Part shown: piece after piece, positions 1 to 9,429 of the stretch
How the letters are laid out: the number at the start of each line of letters is the position of its first letter
How positions within the stretch are numbered: the stretch's first letter is position 1
From: Chloranthus sessilifolius
Taxonomy: Eukaryota > Streptophyta > Magnoliopsida > Chloranthales > Chloranthaceae
Length of the DNA: 64,000 nt
Direction: 5' to 3'
NCBI GenBank assembly: GCA_021018995.1
Contig: CM037585.1
Location: 124,090,831 to 124,154,830 of the forward strand
Notes under the pieces: model-generated
Seen by the model: the letters and a program-made list of their open reading frames with translations, nothing else
Told to the model about the DNA's origin: nothing
Databases searched by the model: none
Translations under genes and position numbers: made by a program

Positions 1-356
1 TATTATTGCTGCCACTGGGTCAGTTGGACTTGCTACCCGACCTGCCTGCCGACCCCAAATTTTTTACGGGGTTAGGCACATAAACATGACCCTTCAGGTT
101 GGTTTGGGATTGAGGCGTCCGACCCGACTCAATATTTTATACATAAAATCATGAAAATAGGAAGTTTTTATTGGGTTGGGTTTGGTTTCCATCCGTTGGG
201 CCATTGGGCATATGTCATTTTCCTACTGGGCAGCTAAAATTTTGGCCCAACCCGACCCATATGACAGCCCAAATTGAAATCGGTAGTAGTGTACTACAGG
301 CGAAAGCGTGCCTCCCTGGTGCTACATTTCTAATACAAACAAAGTTGATAAATCAC
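1..356. other. intergenic DNA, no gene seen
   Basis: No convincing coding region. Degenerate copies of words such as GGGTTGGG and CCCGACC occur in both orientations (about 20-150 and 170-265), as in old repeat DNA. Short open frames here have no recognisable domain. Confidence 0.5.
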
Positions 357-563
357 CATGGATCAAAATTTCGTATGATACCGATACGTATCGGACGATA
401 CATATCGGTATCGAAGCTGAACGATACAGTACATTCAATGTACCGTATCGTTCAGTTGTATGATAGATACAACTGTATCGTACGATACCAATACGTATTG
501 TCTAATACATATCGTTTTGGAGCTCGAACGATACATATCGGTAACCCGAGATTTTGACCCATG
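357..563. repeat. fold-back (MITE-like) repeat built of GATACG/CGTATC words
   Basis: The ends are inverted copies: CATGGATCAAAATTTCG at the left, and the complement of GAGATTTTGACCCATG at the right. The inside is packed with near-palindromes made of GATACGTATCG, GATACATATCGG and CGATACAG, so the whole block can fold on itself. The same outer word GGATCAAAATTTCGG begins another fold-back at 1595-1767 whose interior uses a different palindrome. No coding capacity. The superfamily is not known to me. Confidence 0.6.
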
Positions 564-727
564 CAACCTACAAACCCAACCAGAGTCTTTTTTAAGGGTT
601 TTACAAATGTTCGGATTTTAAGGAACACAACATACACATGACAAATACTCTTTTTAACCAATTGGTTTTCAAAAAGGGTTAAACAAGTTTCATTTTCTTA
701 TATCACTATTTATCAAAGAGAGCTAAT

Positions 728-1107
728 ACTTGCACACAAGATTTGTGCCGTGGCACATGAATTAAAAGAATGACTTAATATTTTTGGGACCTATGCCATA
801 GGGGACACTATCTAAGTCGTCTGATTTGTTGGCCATAATATAAACATCTTTAATGTTAAAGATTGGCATGGGAATTTATCTATATTTTTTATTCAATACA
901 ATCAAACTTTATCATCTGATTTAATGGTTGATTGTGTTAAATCAGACAAAAGAGATTGTGTTTTATGCCAATTATTTATGTCAAATATCTTTATATCATA
1001 GCCTTCAAATCAAATGGCTTAGATGATATTTCATGTGGCATGGGTCTCAAAAATATCAAGTCTTTTCTTTTAACTCATGTGCCATGGTACGGATCTTGTG
1101 TGCAAGT
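728..1107. repeat. long-armed inverted-repeat element (MITE-like)
   Basis: Starts ACTTGCACACAAGAT and ends with the complement (ATCTTGTGTGCAAGT). The two arms, roughly 180 bp each, remain recognisably complementary, including GTGGCACATGAATTAAAAG on the left against CTTTTAACTCATGTGCCAT on the right, and further in TCTGATTTAATGGTTGATTG against AATCAGACAAAAGAG. No transposase is encoded. The flanks AGCTAAT and AGCTACA may be a decayed target duplication. The open frame at 956-1162 lies in the right arm and is not taken as a gene. Confidence 0.65.
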
Positions 1108-1594
1108 TGTAGCTACATTTATCAAATGGTGTTTAAATGATCTTATATCATTAATCATTTAAGATGTAGGTAATTCACACTATCAAAGTCTCATAGATAG
1201 CATATTAGAGGGAAGTGGGCTCAAATATTATATTTTTTTGGGAGATTTGAACCATCAAATTTGGGGACTCTAATACCAACTGATGTTCTTAATTTATTGT
1301 GAAAACGACTAAATTAAGAGCTCTTAGTCACTGTCGATCCGGCCCCAACGAACCTGAGTTTGCGACAACCGAAATGTAACAGGGACCGGAGTATCTTCTA
1401 AACCCTAAAACTTAAACCCGACCGGTCTGATTTGTGACCGACTGGTCTTAAAAATAACAAATGTTGAGGTGCCTGACGCTTCTCGATTATTTATAATAGG
1501 TTGGAGCCTCTCCTGTAATTAAGGAGGATATTTTTACCCTCTCCATCATTTTTCTTATATAGGGTAAACTGAGATTAAACCAGCAACCAAGAGG
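1108..1594. other. intergenic, nothing recognised
   Basis: No gene, RNA gene or clear repeat boundary was recognised. A stretch around 1320-1560 has a composition like LTR debris (CCGGTC words, TATATAGGG), but no partner copy is present in the window. Confidence 0.35.
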
Positions 1595-1767
1595 CAAGGA
1601 TCAAAATTTCGGCCGAAATGACCAAAATTTTAGCTGAAATTATCGGTTTCGGTCCTCACCAAAACGATAATTTGGGACCGAAATTCAAATTTCGACCGAA
1701 ATTTCAGTCCAAAATTTCGGTTTCGATTCCCTCCGAAACCGAAATGAAATCCAAAATTTTGATCTTG
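1595..1767. repeat. fold-back repeat built of CCGAAATTTCGG words
   Basis: Ends are inverted: CAAGGATCAAAATTTCGG on the left and CCAAAATTTTGATCTTG on the right. The interior repeats AAATTTCGG and CCGAAATTT many times in both orientations. It shares the outer word GGATCAAAATTTCG with 357-563 but has a different amplified interior. The two overlapping open frames are by-products of the palindromes. Confidence 0.6.
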
Positions 1768-2171
1768 TCAAGAGGACTCTTGCATATTTACTATCATAAC
1801 TCATAAGCATATGGGAAGGGTCAATTAATGTTGTACCATTTTTTTCGAAAAGGTTTAAGATAATACCTTTGAGCATTTTGGTCCTCTAATTAACTTCATT
1901 GAAGTGAATTGATATTTCTAAATTGAGGCCCGGGACTATAGGCTCTAACCCACCTCGAGGCAGTGGCCGGTTAGAATCAGTTGGGGTCCATGTGGCATCC
2001 AACCGAGGAATCAGGTTCTTCCGCAACTTGTCCAAGGACGATCAGTGGTTATTATATACTGTCCAACCTGCGGTCATAGGGGAAAAATTTTAATGCATCA
2101 GGATATGTGGGAGGTGCCCAAACTTTGACCACAGTTTTGACGACTAAATATTTTTTTTTTCTTTTTTTTTT
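1768..2171. other. intergenic, nothing recognised
   Basis: No coding region or repeat unit identified. A T-rich run at about 2149-2175 precedes the tandem repeats. Confidence 0.35.
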
Positions 2172-2490
2172 TTTATAAATCACATGCTATATGGAACATG
2201 ATCCCAAAAGGGGTGTTGTTTTAAAATTACTACACATGGGATGTGATTTTATAGATGACGCACCCAAATAAATTTATTTTTTTATAGATCACATGCTATA
2301 TGGAACATGATCCCAAAAGGGGTGTTGTTTTAAAATCACTGTACATGGCGTGTGATTTTATAGATCCGTACCCAAATAAATTTATTTATTTAATTTTTGT
2401 ATAGATCACATGCTATATGGAGCATGACCCCAAAAGGAGTGTTGTTTTAAAATCACGTGCACATGGCATGTGATCTAGAGTTCTCACCCA
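2172..2490. repeat. tandem triplicate, unit about 110-115 bp
   Basis: Three successive diverged copies begin near 2172, 2281 and 2396. Each holds ATCACATGCTATATGGA, then CCCAAAAGG(G/A)GTGTTG and TTTTAAAAT, and closes with ATGTGAT-type words that mirror its start, so each unit is itself a weak inverted repeat. Copies one and two end CCCAAATAAATTTATTT. The copies differ by scattered substitutions, so the array is not recent. Confidence 0.75.
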
Positions 2491-2602
2491 CCGTCGCCCG
2501 TATGCGTTCAAGCCCATTGTCCCATTTGCCTTTAAATTTTATTTTATTTTATTAATAACATAAATTCTGAAGTGTTAGAAATGTAATGTATGGAGAAGAT
2601 GT

Positions 2603-3364
2603 TGTTAACCAAATTGGTATTGAAAATGGCTCCGAGGCACGTAGTTCACTACGTTGTCTTAAAGATAATAGACGCCCCCACTCCGTCGGATAAACGAAGA
2701 TGCAATACTGTTTCAGCGAATCTGCCTTCAGGATATAACAAGGCTCGGTTTTGTCAAGAACCGTATATTCTTTTCTAGATTGCACTTTCTAGAAAAAGAA
2801 CCTACCACATAAATTTTTTGATTCACAAAAAGATTCTTAAAAAATATGAACATAAAAAGAAGATAAATAACTGTTATTATTTCTGTTGTGTCTTATATGT
2901 CTTGTGTCTTTCTAATGGAGATCTTATCTCTATTTATAGAGAAAATTCTGAGCCATTGTGTCTTTTCAAATTACGATGAAGAGATTTCAAATCTCTATAT
3001 TTTTAGATAACGTAAAAAGACAAATCGATTTCACTTGTGTCTTTTCAGAGAGTTGTGTGTTTTCATATAACGGTAAAAAGATAAATCGACTTGTGTCTTT
3101 TAGAGAGTTGTGTCTTTTTAGATAAGTAAAAAGATAAATCAATTTCACTTGTGTCTTTTCAAATTTACGGTGAAGAGATGCAAGACTTGTGTCTTTTCAA
3201 CTAAGAGTAAAAAAGTTAAATAAAAATTTGAAAAAACACTTCTTTAGAGAGAAAATGATTTTTACAAGTTTGTCATTGAATTATTATCAATGTATATATA
3301 ATGATAATTTATAAACTTAATTTTGAAATAATAAAATATATATTACTACACTAATATATATAAT
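2603..3364. mobile_element. insertion in LTR of element A, flanked by AGATGT
   Basis: AGATGT occurs on both sides (2597-2602 and 3365-3370), whereas the uninterrupted LTR at 42163 has it once, so this is a clean insertion with a 6-bp (or 5-bp) target duplication. The right part (about 2945-3364) repeats TTGTGTCTTTTCA, AAAGATAAATCGA and similar words. It is the reverse complement of a second copy at 45098-45560. A weak open frame on the minus strand at 2552-2785 has no recognised family. Element class unknown. Confidence 0.5.
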
Positions 3365-3525
3365 AGATGTGTTAGAGAGTAACACTAGTTACACTAGTAA
3401 GATGAGTAGGATTTTAGTCCCACGTTGAGTAGAACTGTAATAGGTCTCTATTTAGACCTCTCTATAAAGGGCATCTCTCTTATAACACAAATCACCTTGA
3501 ATAGCAAGAATGTAGTCTTTTAGTG

Positions 3526-4363
3526 TTAAAATTTTAAAATATAGAAGAAAAAAAAAGAATATGAAAGAAAGAAGAGGGTGATAGAAATATAGAACAGATC
3601 AATTAGCCACAAATTGATTACATTGCTTTACACTGTGTTGGAAAGGCATCAATATGTATAGAGGTAAAAAAAATACGGGAAACAACATTCGAATAATAAA
3701 AGGTCAAAGAAATGCGGAAAAGAAATCCACATGATTAGGAGGCCACATGAATTATTAAAAAACAAAGAAAATGTGGGAAATGACAACCACATGAATTATA
3801 AAAGGCAAAAAAATATATGGCAAAAAATATTCACACAAATTATAAAAAGCCAAAAAAATATGAGAAAAGACATCCACATGAATTACAAAAAGGCCAAAAA
3901 AATTATTGGAAAAGATGTCCACATGAAAATAAAATACCAAAGAAAATGTGAAAAAAGACATTCACATGAAATATAAAAGGTCAAAGAAACCATAGTGGAA
4001 AATACATCTAGTAAGCAAATCAATGTGGAAAATGCATCCACGTGAATAAAAAGACATCTCTTATTAAATGTAAAAAGACATTTCTTACTAAATATAAAAG
4101 GGATGAAGGAAAAAAATGAAAATTACAGAAATCAATTCTTCTAGGTAGAAGAGATTAAAAAAATAAAAATATGATAGCAGAAGCAATGTCAGGACTATGA
4201 CCGACTTGAATGCACAGAACCAATCATGATTATGATACCATGTTAAAATTACAAACTACAAATATAACTGTGAGCAGTAACAATTGGTTTAGATAAATAA
4301 GATTATAACAATTGGTTTAGATAACTGATCTGTGGCAGTTATCAAAATAAGGTGCACGCTAAT
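3526..4363. mobile_element. insertion in LTR of element A with 8-bp duplication TTTTAGTG
   Basis: TTTTAGTG stands at 3518-3525 and again at 4364-4371, and once in the uninterrupted LTR copy, so 3526-4363 is an insertion. It contains a ~50-bp minisatellite (about 3660-4060). Near its right end TGATACCATGTTAAAATT (4233-4250) reads on the minus strand as AACATGGTATCA, a possible decayed initiator-methionine primer site. TGTTAAAATT occurs at both 3524 and 4241. It may be a remnant of a small minus-strand copia-type element, or a DNA element with 8-bp target duplications. Confidence 0.45.
3660..4060. repeat. minisatellite, unit about 50 bp
   Basis: About eight degenerate units, each with an A-rich AAAGG(T/C)CAAAGAAAATGTGG-like part followed by AAAAGACATCCACATGAATTA. 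The best copies lie between 3715 and 3985. Open frames on both strands here are translations of the repeat, not genes. The repeat lies wholly inside the insertion 3526-4363. Confidence 0.7.
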
Positions 4364-4460
4364 TTTTAGTGTCTACTCGCACCTTCTTCTTCTTCTCTCT
4401 CTCTAATAAACCTTAAATGGGCATTTCTCCTTTTTAGTTATTACTTTTTTTAGTTCTACA

Positions 4461-4472
4461 TGGTATCAGAGA
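4461..4472 (+). promoter_or_regulatory. primer-binding site of copia-type element A
   Basis: TGGTATCAGAGA directly follows the LTR end TTCTACA. It matches the 3' end of initiator methionine tRNA (TGGTATCAGAGC in plant copia elements) at all but the last base. Confidence 0.75.
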
Positions 4473-4569
4473 GGGTCGATCTCGAGTGTCTTATTTGAGG
4501 GTTTTCTCTAGCGTATGCTCTGCACTCTGTCACTTCGTCGAATCTATGTGCATCATAAATGAAGGTATC

Positions 4570-6678
4570 TGTGACAGCCCAAATTTTGACACCCCGAAAC
4601 TCGTGCCATCGACACGACCCTCAAGGTCGTGCCCCATACATAAGAATGAAACATTGGTATATCCACACAATTTAAAATAAAATATATCCTAAAGAAATTA
4701 TAGAATTAAATCTCCAATTCTATAATATAAGTCAGAACACGTAACTCATAAAGGTATTTCTGATCTCATGCTACTGCATGAGCAAGAGAACCAACCCGAA
4801 CCATTAGTGACAACTCAGTAGTCACCTTGGATGGTTCGCCAAAAGAATGTCTCGTTTTATATTACATTTTTTCAAAATAGGGCTGGACATACTAAGCTGT
4901 ACAACTTTTCTCATAAAAATCTATCAAAGTACGCTGGGGTCCTCTAGAAGAAATCCTTAGGAGGGGGCTCTGACTCCTCTCCAGGCACGAAATCCGAATC
5001 CTCCGGATCAACGTCTCTCAAAGAAGCAGTAGCAGCAGCTAACACTGGACCTGCGACGTATAGTCTAAAGAGTGAGCTACATCATAGCTCAATAGGGAAA
5101 CAACAAAGTGAACATATAAATCTATTTTACTCACATATATTTCATGACATTAGAAACATGATTCATCAATAAAAATAGCTGGAAAAATAGTTTGAGTTAC
5201 TGTAAGCATGAATTGAATGCATTTGTTCTCTACATGTGTTTACTTGTTTCCAACTTGTTCATAAAAGACAAACATCGGCCTCAAAACTTAAATCAATAAC
5301 TTAAATAATCCTCGATGGAATACCCACCATCATCGTCCAATCAGACTATTCTTTTCATTCATGTAATACTACCCAGGTCCCTTCTTCATAGGCGACGGGG
5401 CATAAAGCTCACATTCATCCCTGGAATGTCATACTGGCGTACGGATTGGCCGCTGTACCGGTCATGGATATCCTGCTGAGTCAGTTACGGGTATACCGCC
5501 GTGTCGGTGGGGTATTCACCAGCCTTAAATTAAATGTGCAACTACATATAGTTATTCACCGTGTGATTGTGTTAAACATAGTATTTCAGGTATGTTCAAT
5601 TCTCATTTAATTAACTTCACATCACTCGGATATTCACGATTTTTCATACATCCCTGGGATATAACCAGCTCATGTGCATAACTTAGATGTCCTTATAACA
5701 TTCACACTCCCTTGGGATGTCACATACCCATAGCATACTTATTTCCTTACTTAATGTTCACACACACACACACACACTTTAACTTCACATGTTCAACTAC
5801 TTTTCAAGAAAAACATGTGCATCTCTATGCTCTCAACGCATAACTATTCATTTTCATATCACTACATACATACTATTATAATTAAAGTACATGTTCAAGG
5901 TATTCCCTACCTTACGCTGCTTAAATCTCCAACGTTAAGGTCCATAGTGACTTCCCATGCTCGCATTTAAGCGTTCAACCTAAATTATATCATATCACAA
6001 GCAAAGCATCAAGAACAATACGTAAAAGAAGGCACAAAGCCTTCCCAGAACTCCAAGATCCAAAATAAAACTCACTCAGAAACTGTCAAAATCGATTAAT
6101 CGATCCTCATATCGATTAATCGAATTTCCAAATTCGATTAATCGATCCTAAAATCGATTAATCGAAATTCCAAAATCGATTAATCGATCCTAAAATCGAT
6201 TAATCGATTTCCTAGACTCCCCATTTTCCAGTCACTGGGAGTACACAGACGATTAATTGATTTCTAATCGATTAATCGAAAACCAAAAATCGAATAATCG
6301 AATTCATTTCGATTAATCAGTTTCGAGCATCAGTGCCCAGATTTACTTTCTGTCAAAAATCGATTAATCGATTTTGAAGAAACTCAGCCCTCTTCAGGGC
6401 ATTTCCTCTAGCTTTGCTCTCTCTCAATTTTCTCAAATTTTCTATTTCTTTAATTCTTCAATAGCTTAATAATAAAATCACTAAATTACTCACATCATAA
6501 TTTACAAAGATCTTACCTCAATTTCAAGTATGAATGATTTAAGGACTTGGCTCCAAGGGCTAGGGCTCTTAGCTCTGATTCCACGAACTCATACACGTTG
6601 CCTCCGGAATTAATGCTCAAGCACGTCTTAAATTCGAAATCCACACGAAATCCTTTAGCATTTACTCTCTTTCCCTCT

Positions 6679-6709
<31 letters not shown>

Positions 6710-6984
6710 TCATAAATCCCTAACCACCAAAATTTAAGAGAAGTTACTTCTCTTTTTCCTTTAAGTTATTTAACTCATTTCATATTTTTGGTACAAAACA
6801 CATACACCCACAATAGGTGTATGTGACCTTATCAAAAGATCCACACCACACACCCAGGTGTACTCTTCACCTCAAGTCTAGTCTAGCTAAATTTTTAAGT
6901 TGACTTTCTCTTAGTCCAATATATGACCAGTCGACACGTATCTCGAGGATACTATTCAAAATCTAAATTTTCGGGGATGTTACA
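4570..6984 (-). repeat. 3' LTR of the chromovirus (2415 bp)
   Basis: Starts TGTGACAGCCC and ends GGGGATGTTACA on the plus strand, so it is TG...CA on the coding strand. It matches the split 5' LTR along nearly its whole length: CGACACGACCCTCAAGG near one end, CACACACACAC near 5760, the CGATTAATCG array at 6091-6374 and a CT microsatellite at about 6683-6709. No gene inside; short frames are incidental. Confidence 0.85.
6091..6374. repeat. array of TCGATTAATCGA palindromes in the 3' LTR
   Basis: Eight exact copies of CGATTAATCG plus three one-base variants within 284 bp. Six of them are spaced 16-20 bp apart with AT-rich spacers. The partner 5' LTR has five exact copies at 40155-40348, so copy number has changed since the LTRs separated. 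See the other arrays at 36748-37329 and in the Athila LTRs. Confidence 0.9.
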
Positions 6985-7284
6985 TTCTCTCCACCTTGGG
7001 AATTTTCGTCCTCGAAAATATATCTAAGGGCTTCCCTTCATGGAGGACCCATACACATAAGCACATGACAATTTATACAACGTCATCACAACACATCCTG
7101 CATAAAACTTAACTACATTTGCATACACTAACAGTAAACCGAATAGCAGATAAGAAAGGATAGAAAGTGCATTACTAAAAAAAAAATAATGGCAACCATG
7201 CCATATTGTTTAGTACATCATATTTCTAAATAATTACAACCCAAAAATAATTAGAACTAAAAAAGAAACAGCAAAAGCTAGCAG
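6985..7284 (-). promoter_or_regulatory. polypurine tract and 3' untranslated stretch of the chromovirus
   Basis: On the minus strand CCAAGGTGGAGAGAA lies immediately before the LTR start TGTAACATCC. This is the position and composition of a plus-strand priming site. The rest of the stretch up to the extra ORF is A/T-rich and non-coding. Confidence 0.65.
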
Positions 7285-8697
7285 TCATGTAGTCCCATCC
7301 CCAGGCTGATCCTCCTCATCATGCTCACATGTACCAGAACCCGAGGCATCAGGAGTCCATGTCCGCGCCGCCGCTATGCGCTGATGGTAATCGCTGGGAT
7401 ACATAAACTGCATGGTTTGGTAGAGCAACGCCTCATAAAAATTCAGTCGGTGGTCCATCCGGGTGTTGCTCTCCTCCATACATCTAAGGTGTGCCAGCAT
7501 CTGGCGGTTATTCTCCGCCATGAGGGCGAGAACATCATTTATAGTATCAGGTGGTGGGGCTTGAGATGCCCATCTCCTATGAGACCGCATAGGAGTAGTA
7601 GGAGCGGACTGTGTAGGAGCAGGAGGCAGTACAAAAGGCTGCTCTGTAGGCTGTACAGGGTCAGGAGGCTGCTCCCCTGCTGCTGGTTGCTCCTGCTGTG
7701 GTGGGGCATCACCAGCGTGGGCAGGTGTTGGACCCTCTGGTGGTAGCACCTTCTTCAGAAGATTGTAGCTTCGGCTCCAGGAAGCAATGGAGTAACGTTT
7801 GACACAGTCAGTGGCCCTCGGCTCAGTCGGAGGAATAACGTACTCCATGACAGTCGAATAACACTCAATCATATTATAAATGAGACGAGCATATGGCATG
7901 CGCTCCTTTGGTCTTAAGGGTCCCTTCATCATTTTTCTCTTGATGTAAATCATGCCCTCCAACACCAATTTAGTAGCATCGAACCAACGGTCGCGGTATG
8001 CTGTGTACAACGCCTGTTGGACTAACTCCACTCTCTCGGTGTCATGGCGCATGAGATAGAGGTTGCATTTGATAATCGAGTCAAGCATCCACAAATGAGG
8101 GGATAAGTCAACCCTCCGTATGGACTTTTCGGATCCCTTATTTCCCTTTGTCATCTCAGTTCTAATTTCCTCAAAACCAACGGGCTGATCGAATGGGGGT
8201 AAGAGGTTTGTCTCGGGTACATATGCCATAAAACACTCTAAGGATTCATGAACGTGGCGTAGGGTAAAAAGATACTTACGGCCATCGATTTTGGTCGTAA
8301 TGGTGCCGGTCTCCCTACCCTCCTTTAGGTTTTTATAAAACAACATAATTAACCTAGGATAATAATAGTCATGCAATGGTTTCAAAAGGTTACCGAGGCC
8401 CGCATCGACGAGGTATTTTCGAGCCCATTTTGTCTCGCCCTCAATCTCCGGGTGCTCAAAGTGATCTTGGTCTATGATGTATTCATATTTAAAGTCTTTT
8501 GTAGCCCACCATTCATTTGGTTGGGGTAAATGGCCGGGCTGAGGTGGGGGCGGTGACGATTCGTGTGATGACGCGTCCGTCGATTATGATGATGATGATG
8601 ATGAAGAAGGTGAAGGTGGTGGTGGCGCGGCGTTCTGACGCCGTACGGGTAACTTAGAAGCCGCTTGCTTCGAAGCTTGCTAGATTTTAGGCGGCAT
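7285..8697 (-). pseudogene. extra ORF downstream of integrase, plant 'putative transposon protein' domain-like
   Basis: A 366-residue open frame (7285-8385) continues in the same frame up to an ATG at 8697, giving about 470 codons with two premature stops: TAG at 8680-8682 (codon 6) and TAA at 8584-8586 (codon 38). The N-terminal part is Ser/Pro-rich. The middle has a run WARKYLVDAGLGNLL, then YYPRLIMLFYKNL, and the block LSPHLWMLDSIIKCNLYL followed by MIYIKRKM and PYARLIYNMIE. From memory this order resembles the 'putative plant transposon protein' domain often found in LTR elements. The C-terminal third is Pro/Gln-rich with an alpha-helical NRQMLAHLRCMEESNTRM segment and an acidic tail. Its function is not known. 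It sits where envelope-like or additional ORFs occur in other lineages, which is unusual for a chromovirus. Confidence 0.6.
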
Positions 8698-9420
8698 TCT
8701 AGGTTTTTAAAGTTAAAAAAATTTAAAACCTAGGGCTAGAATTGACTCAAAGTGGAAGGAAATTGCAAGATTTAGGGTTTATCGTTCATATTCGATCCAA
8801 TGGCTAGGGTTTTGGATTTGTTTCCGATCTTGAATCCCCCAAATCCACGCAGGTGTCGCTAGCCAAAGGAAAAAGAAAATGGTGCCCAAAAGAAAAAAAA
8901 TCAGCTTGAAGTTCGAATGGGAAAAAAAATCCCAAAATTGCTACTTATATGCAAAAATTGATTAATCGATTTTCAAAATCGATTAATTGAATTTGACTAA
9001 CATTATTTTTCCAGTTTCCTCAACTCACTGATGTGAGCCAGTCGTTCAATCGAACCATTTCGATTAATTGAAAATCAAAATTGATTAATCGGTTTTGACA
9101 GAAACTGCAAAAAAATTTATTTCTTATTTTTCTTTATTAACTTCTTTCTTTTTGTCCGGTTCCCTATGGCATTTAAGTTAGCCACTCACTGACATGTCTT
9201 ACGCTTCTCAGTACGCATTGTCCATTCATTTCATAATGCAATTACCATCATGCTAAAGATTTTTGATTTCACAAAAGGTCCATTTACAACCAACATTCTT
9301 CTTTTCATTTCCTGACTAAGTTGACATAGACGTGCGAACTTTCACTTACATAGACGTGTCAAATTGACAAAAATACATACCACGATACAATTATGTTGTC
9401 AGCTCTCCTCAAACAAGTCC
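8698..9420 (-). other. spacer between integrase and the extra ORF
   Basis: Non-coding. It contains four variants of the palindrome word (TGATTAATCG or CGATTAATTG) between 8955 and 9095, all one base off the LTR form. The segment just upstream of the extra ORF (minus strand) contains AACCCTA words and could be a leader, but no promoter motif is clear. Confidence 0.45.
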
Positions 9421-9429
9421 GGATACTAT

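Larger units (their letters stand above)
2573..4460 (+). repeat. 5' LTR of copia-type element A, split by two insertions
   Basis: Pieces at 2573-2602, 3365-3525 and 4364-4460 line up in order with the 3' LTR at 42163-42429: the start (GTATGGAGAAGATG), the middle (GTTAGAGAGTAACACTAG, TTTTAGTCCCAC, CATCTCTCTTATAACACAA) and the end (GTGTCTACTCGCACCTTC, AATAAACCTTAAATGGGC). Two unrelated pieces of about 760 and 840 bp interrupt it. It ends TTCTACA directly before the primer site. Confidence 0.7.

Noticed and set aside
3731-3976. Overlapping open frames on both strands with Lys/His-rich or Phe-rich products
   Set aside because: They are translations of the ~50-bp minisatellite.
6091-6374. CRISPR-like array (regularly spaced short palindromic repeats)
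   Set aside because: Plant nuclear LTR context, spacers of only 6-10 bp that are similar to one another, no cas genes. It is an LTR-internal palindrome array.
7321-7746. 141-residue plus-strand frame rich in Arg and Ser
   Set aside because: Antisense shadow of the Pro/Gln-rich tail of the extra ORF at 7285-8697.
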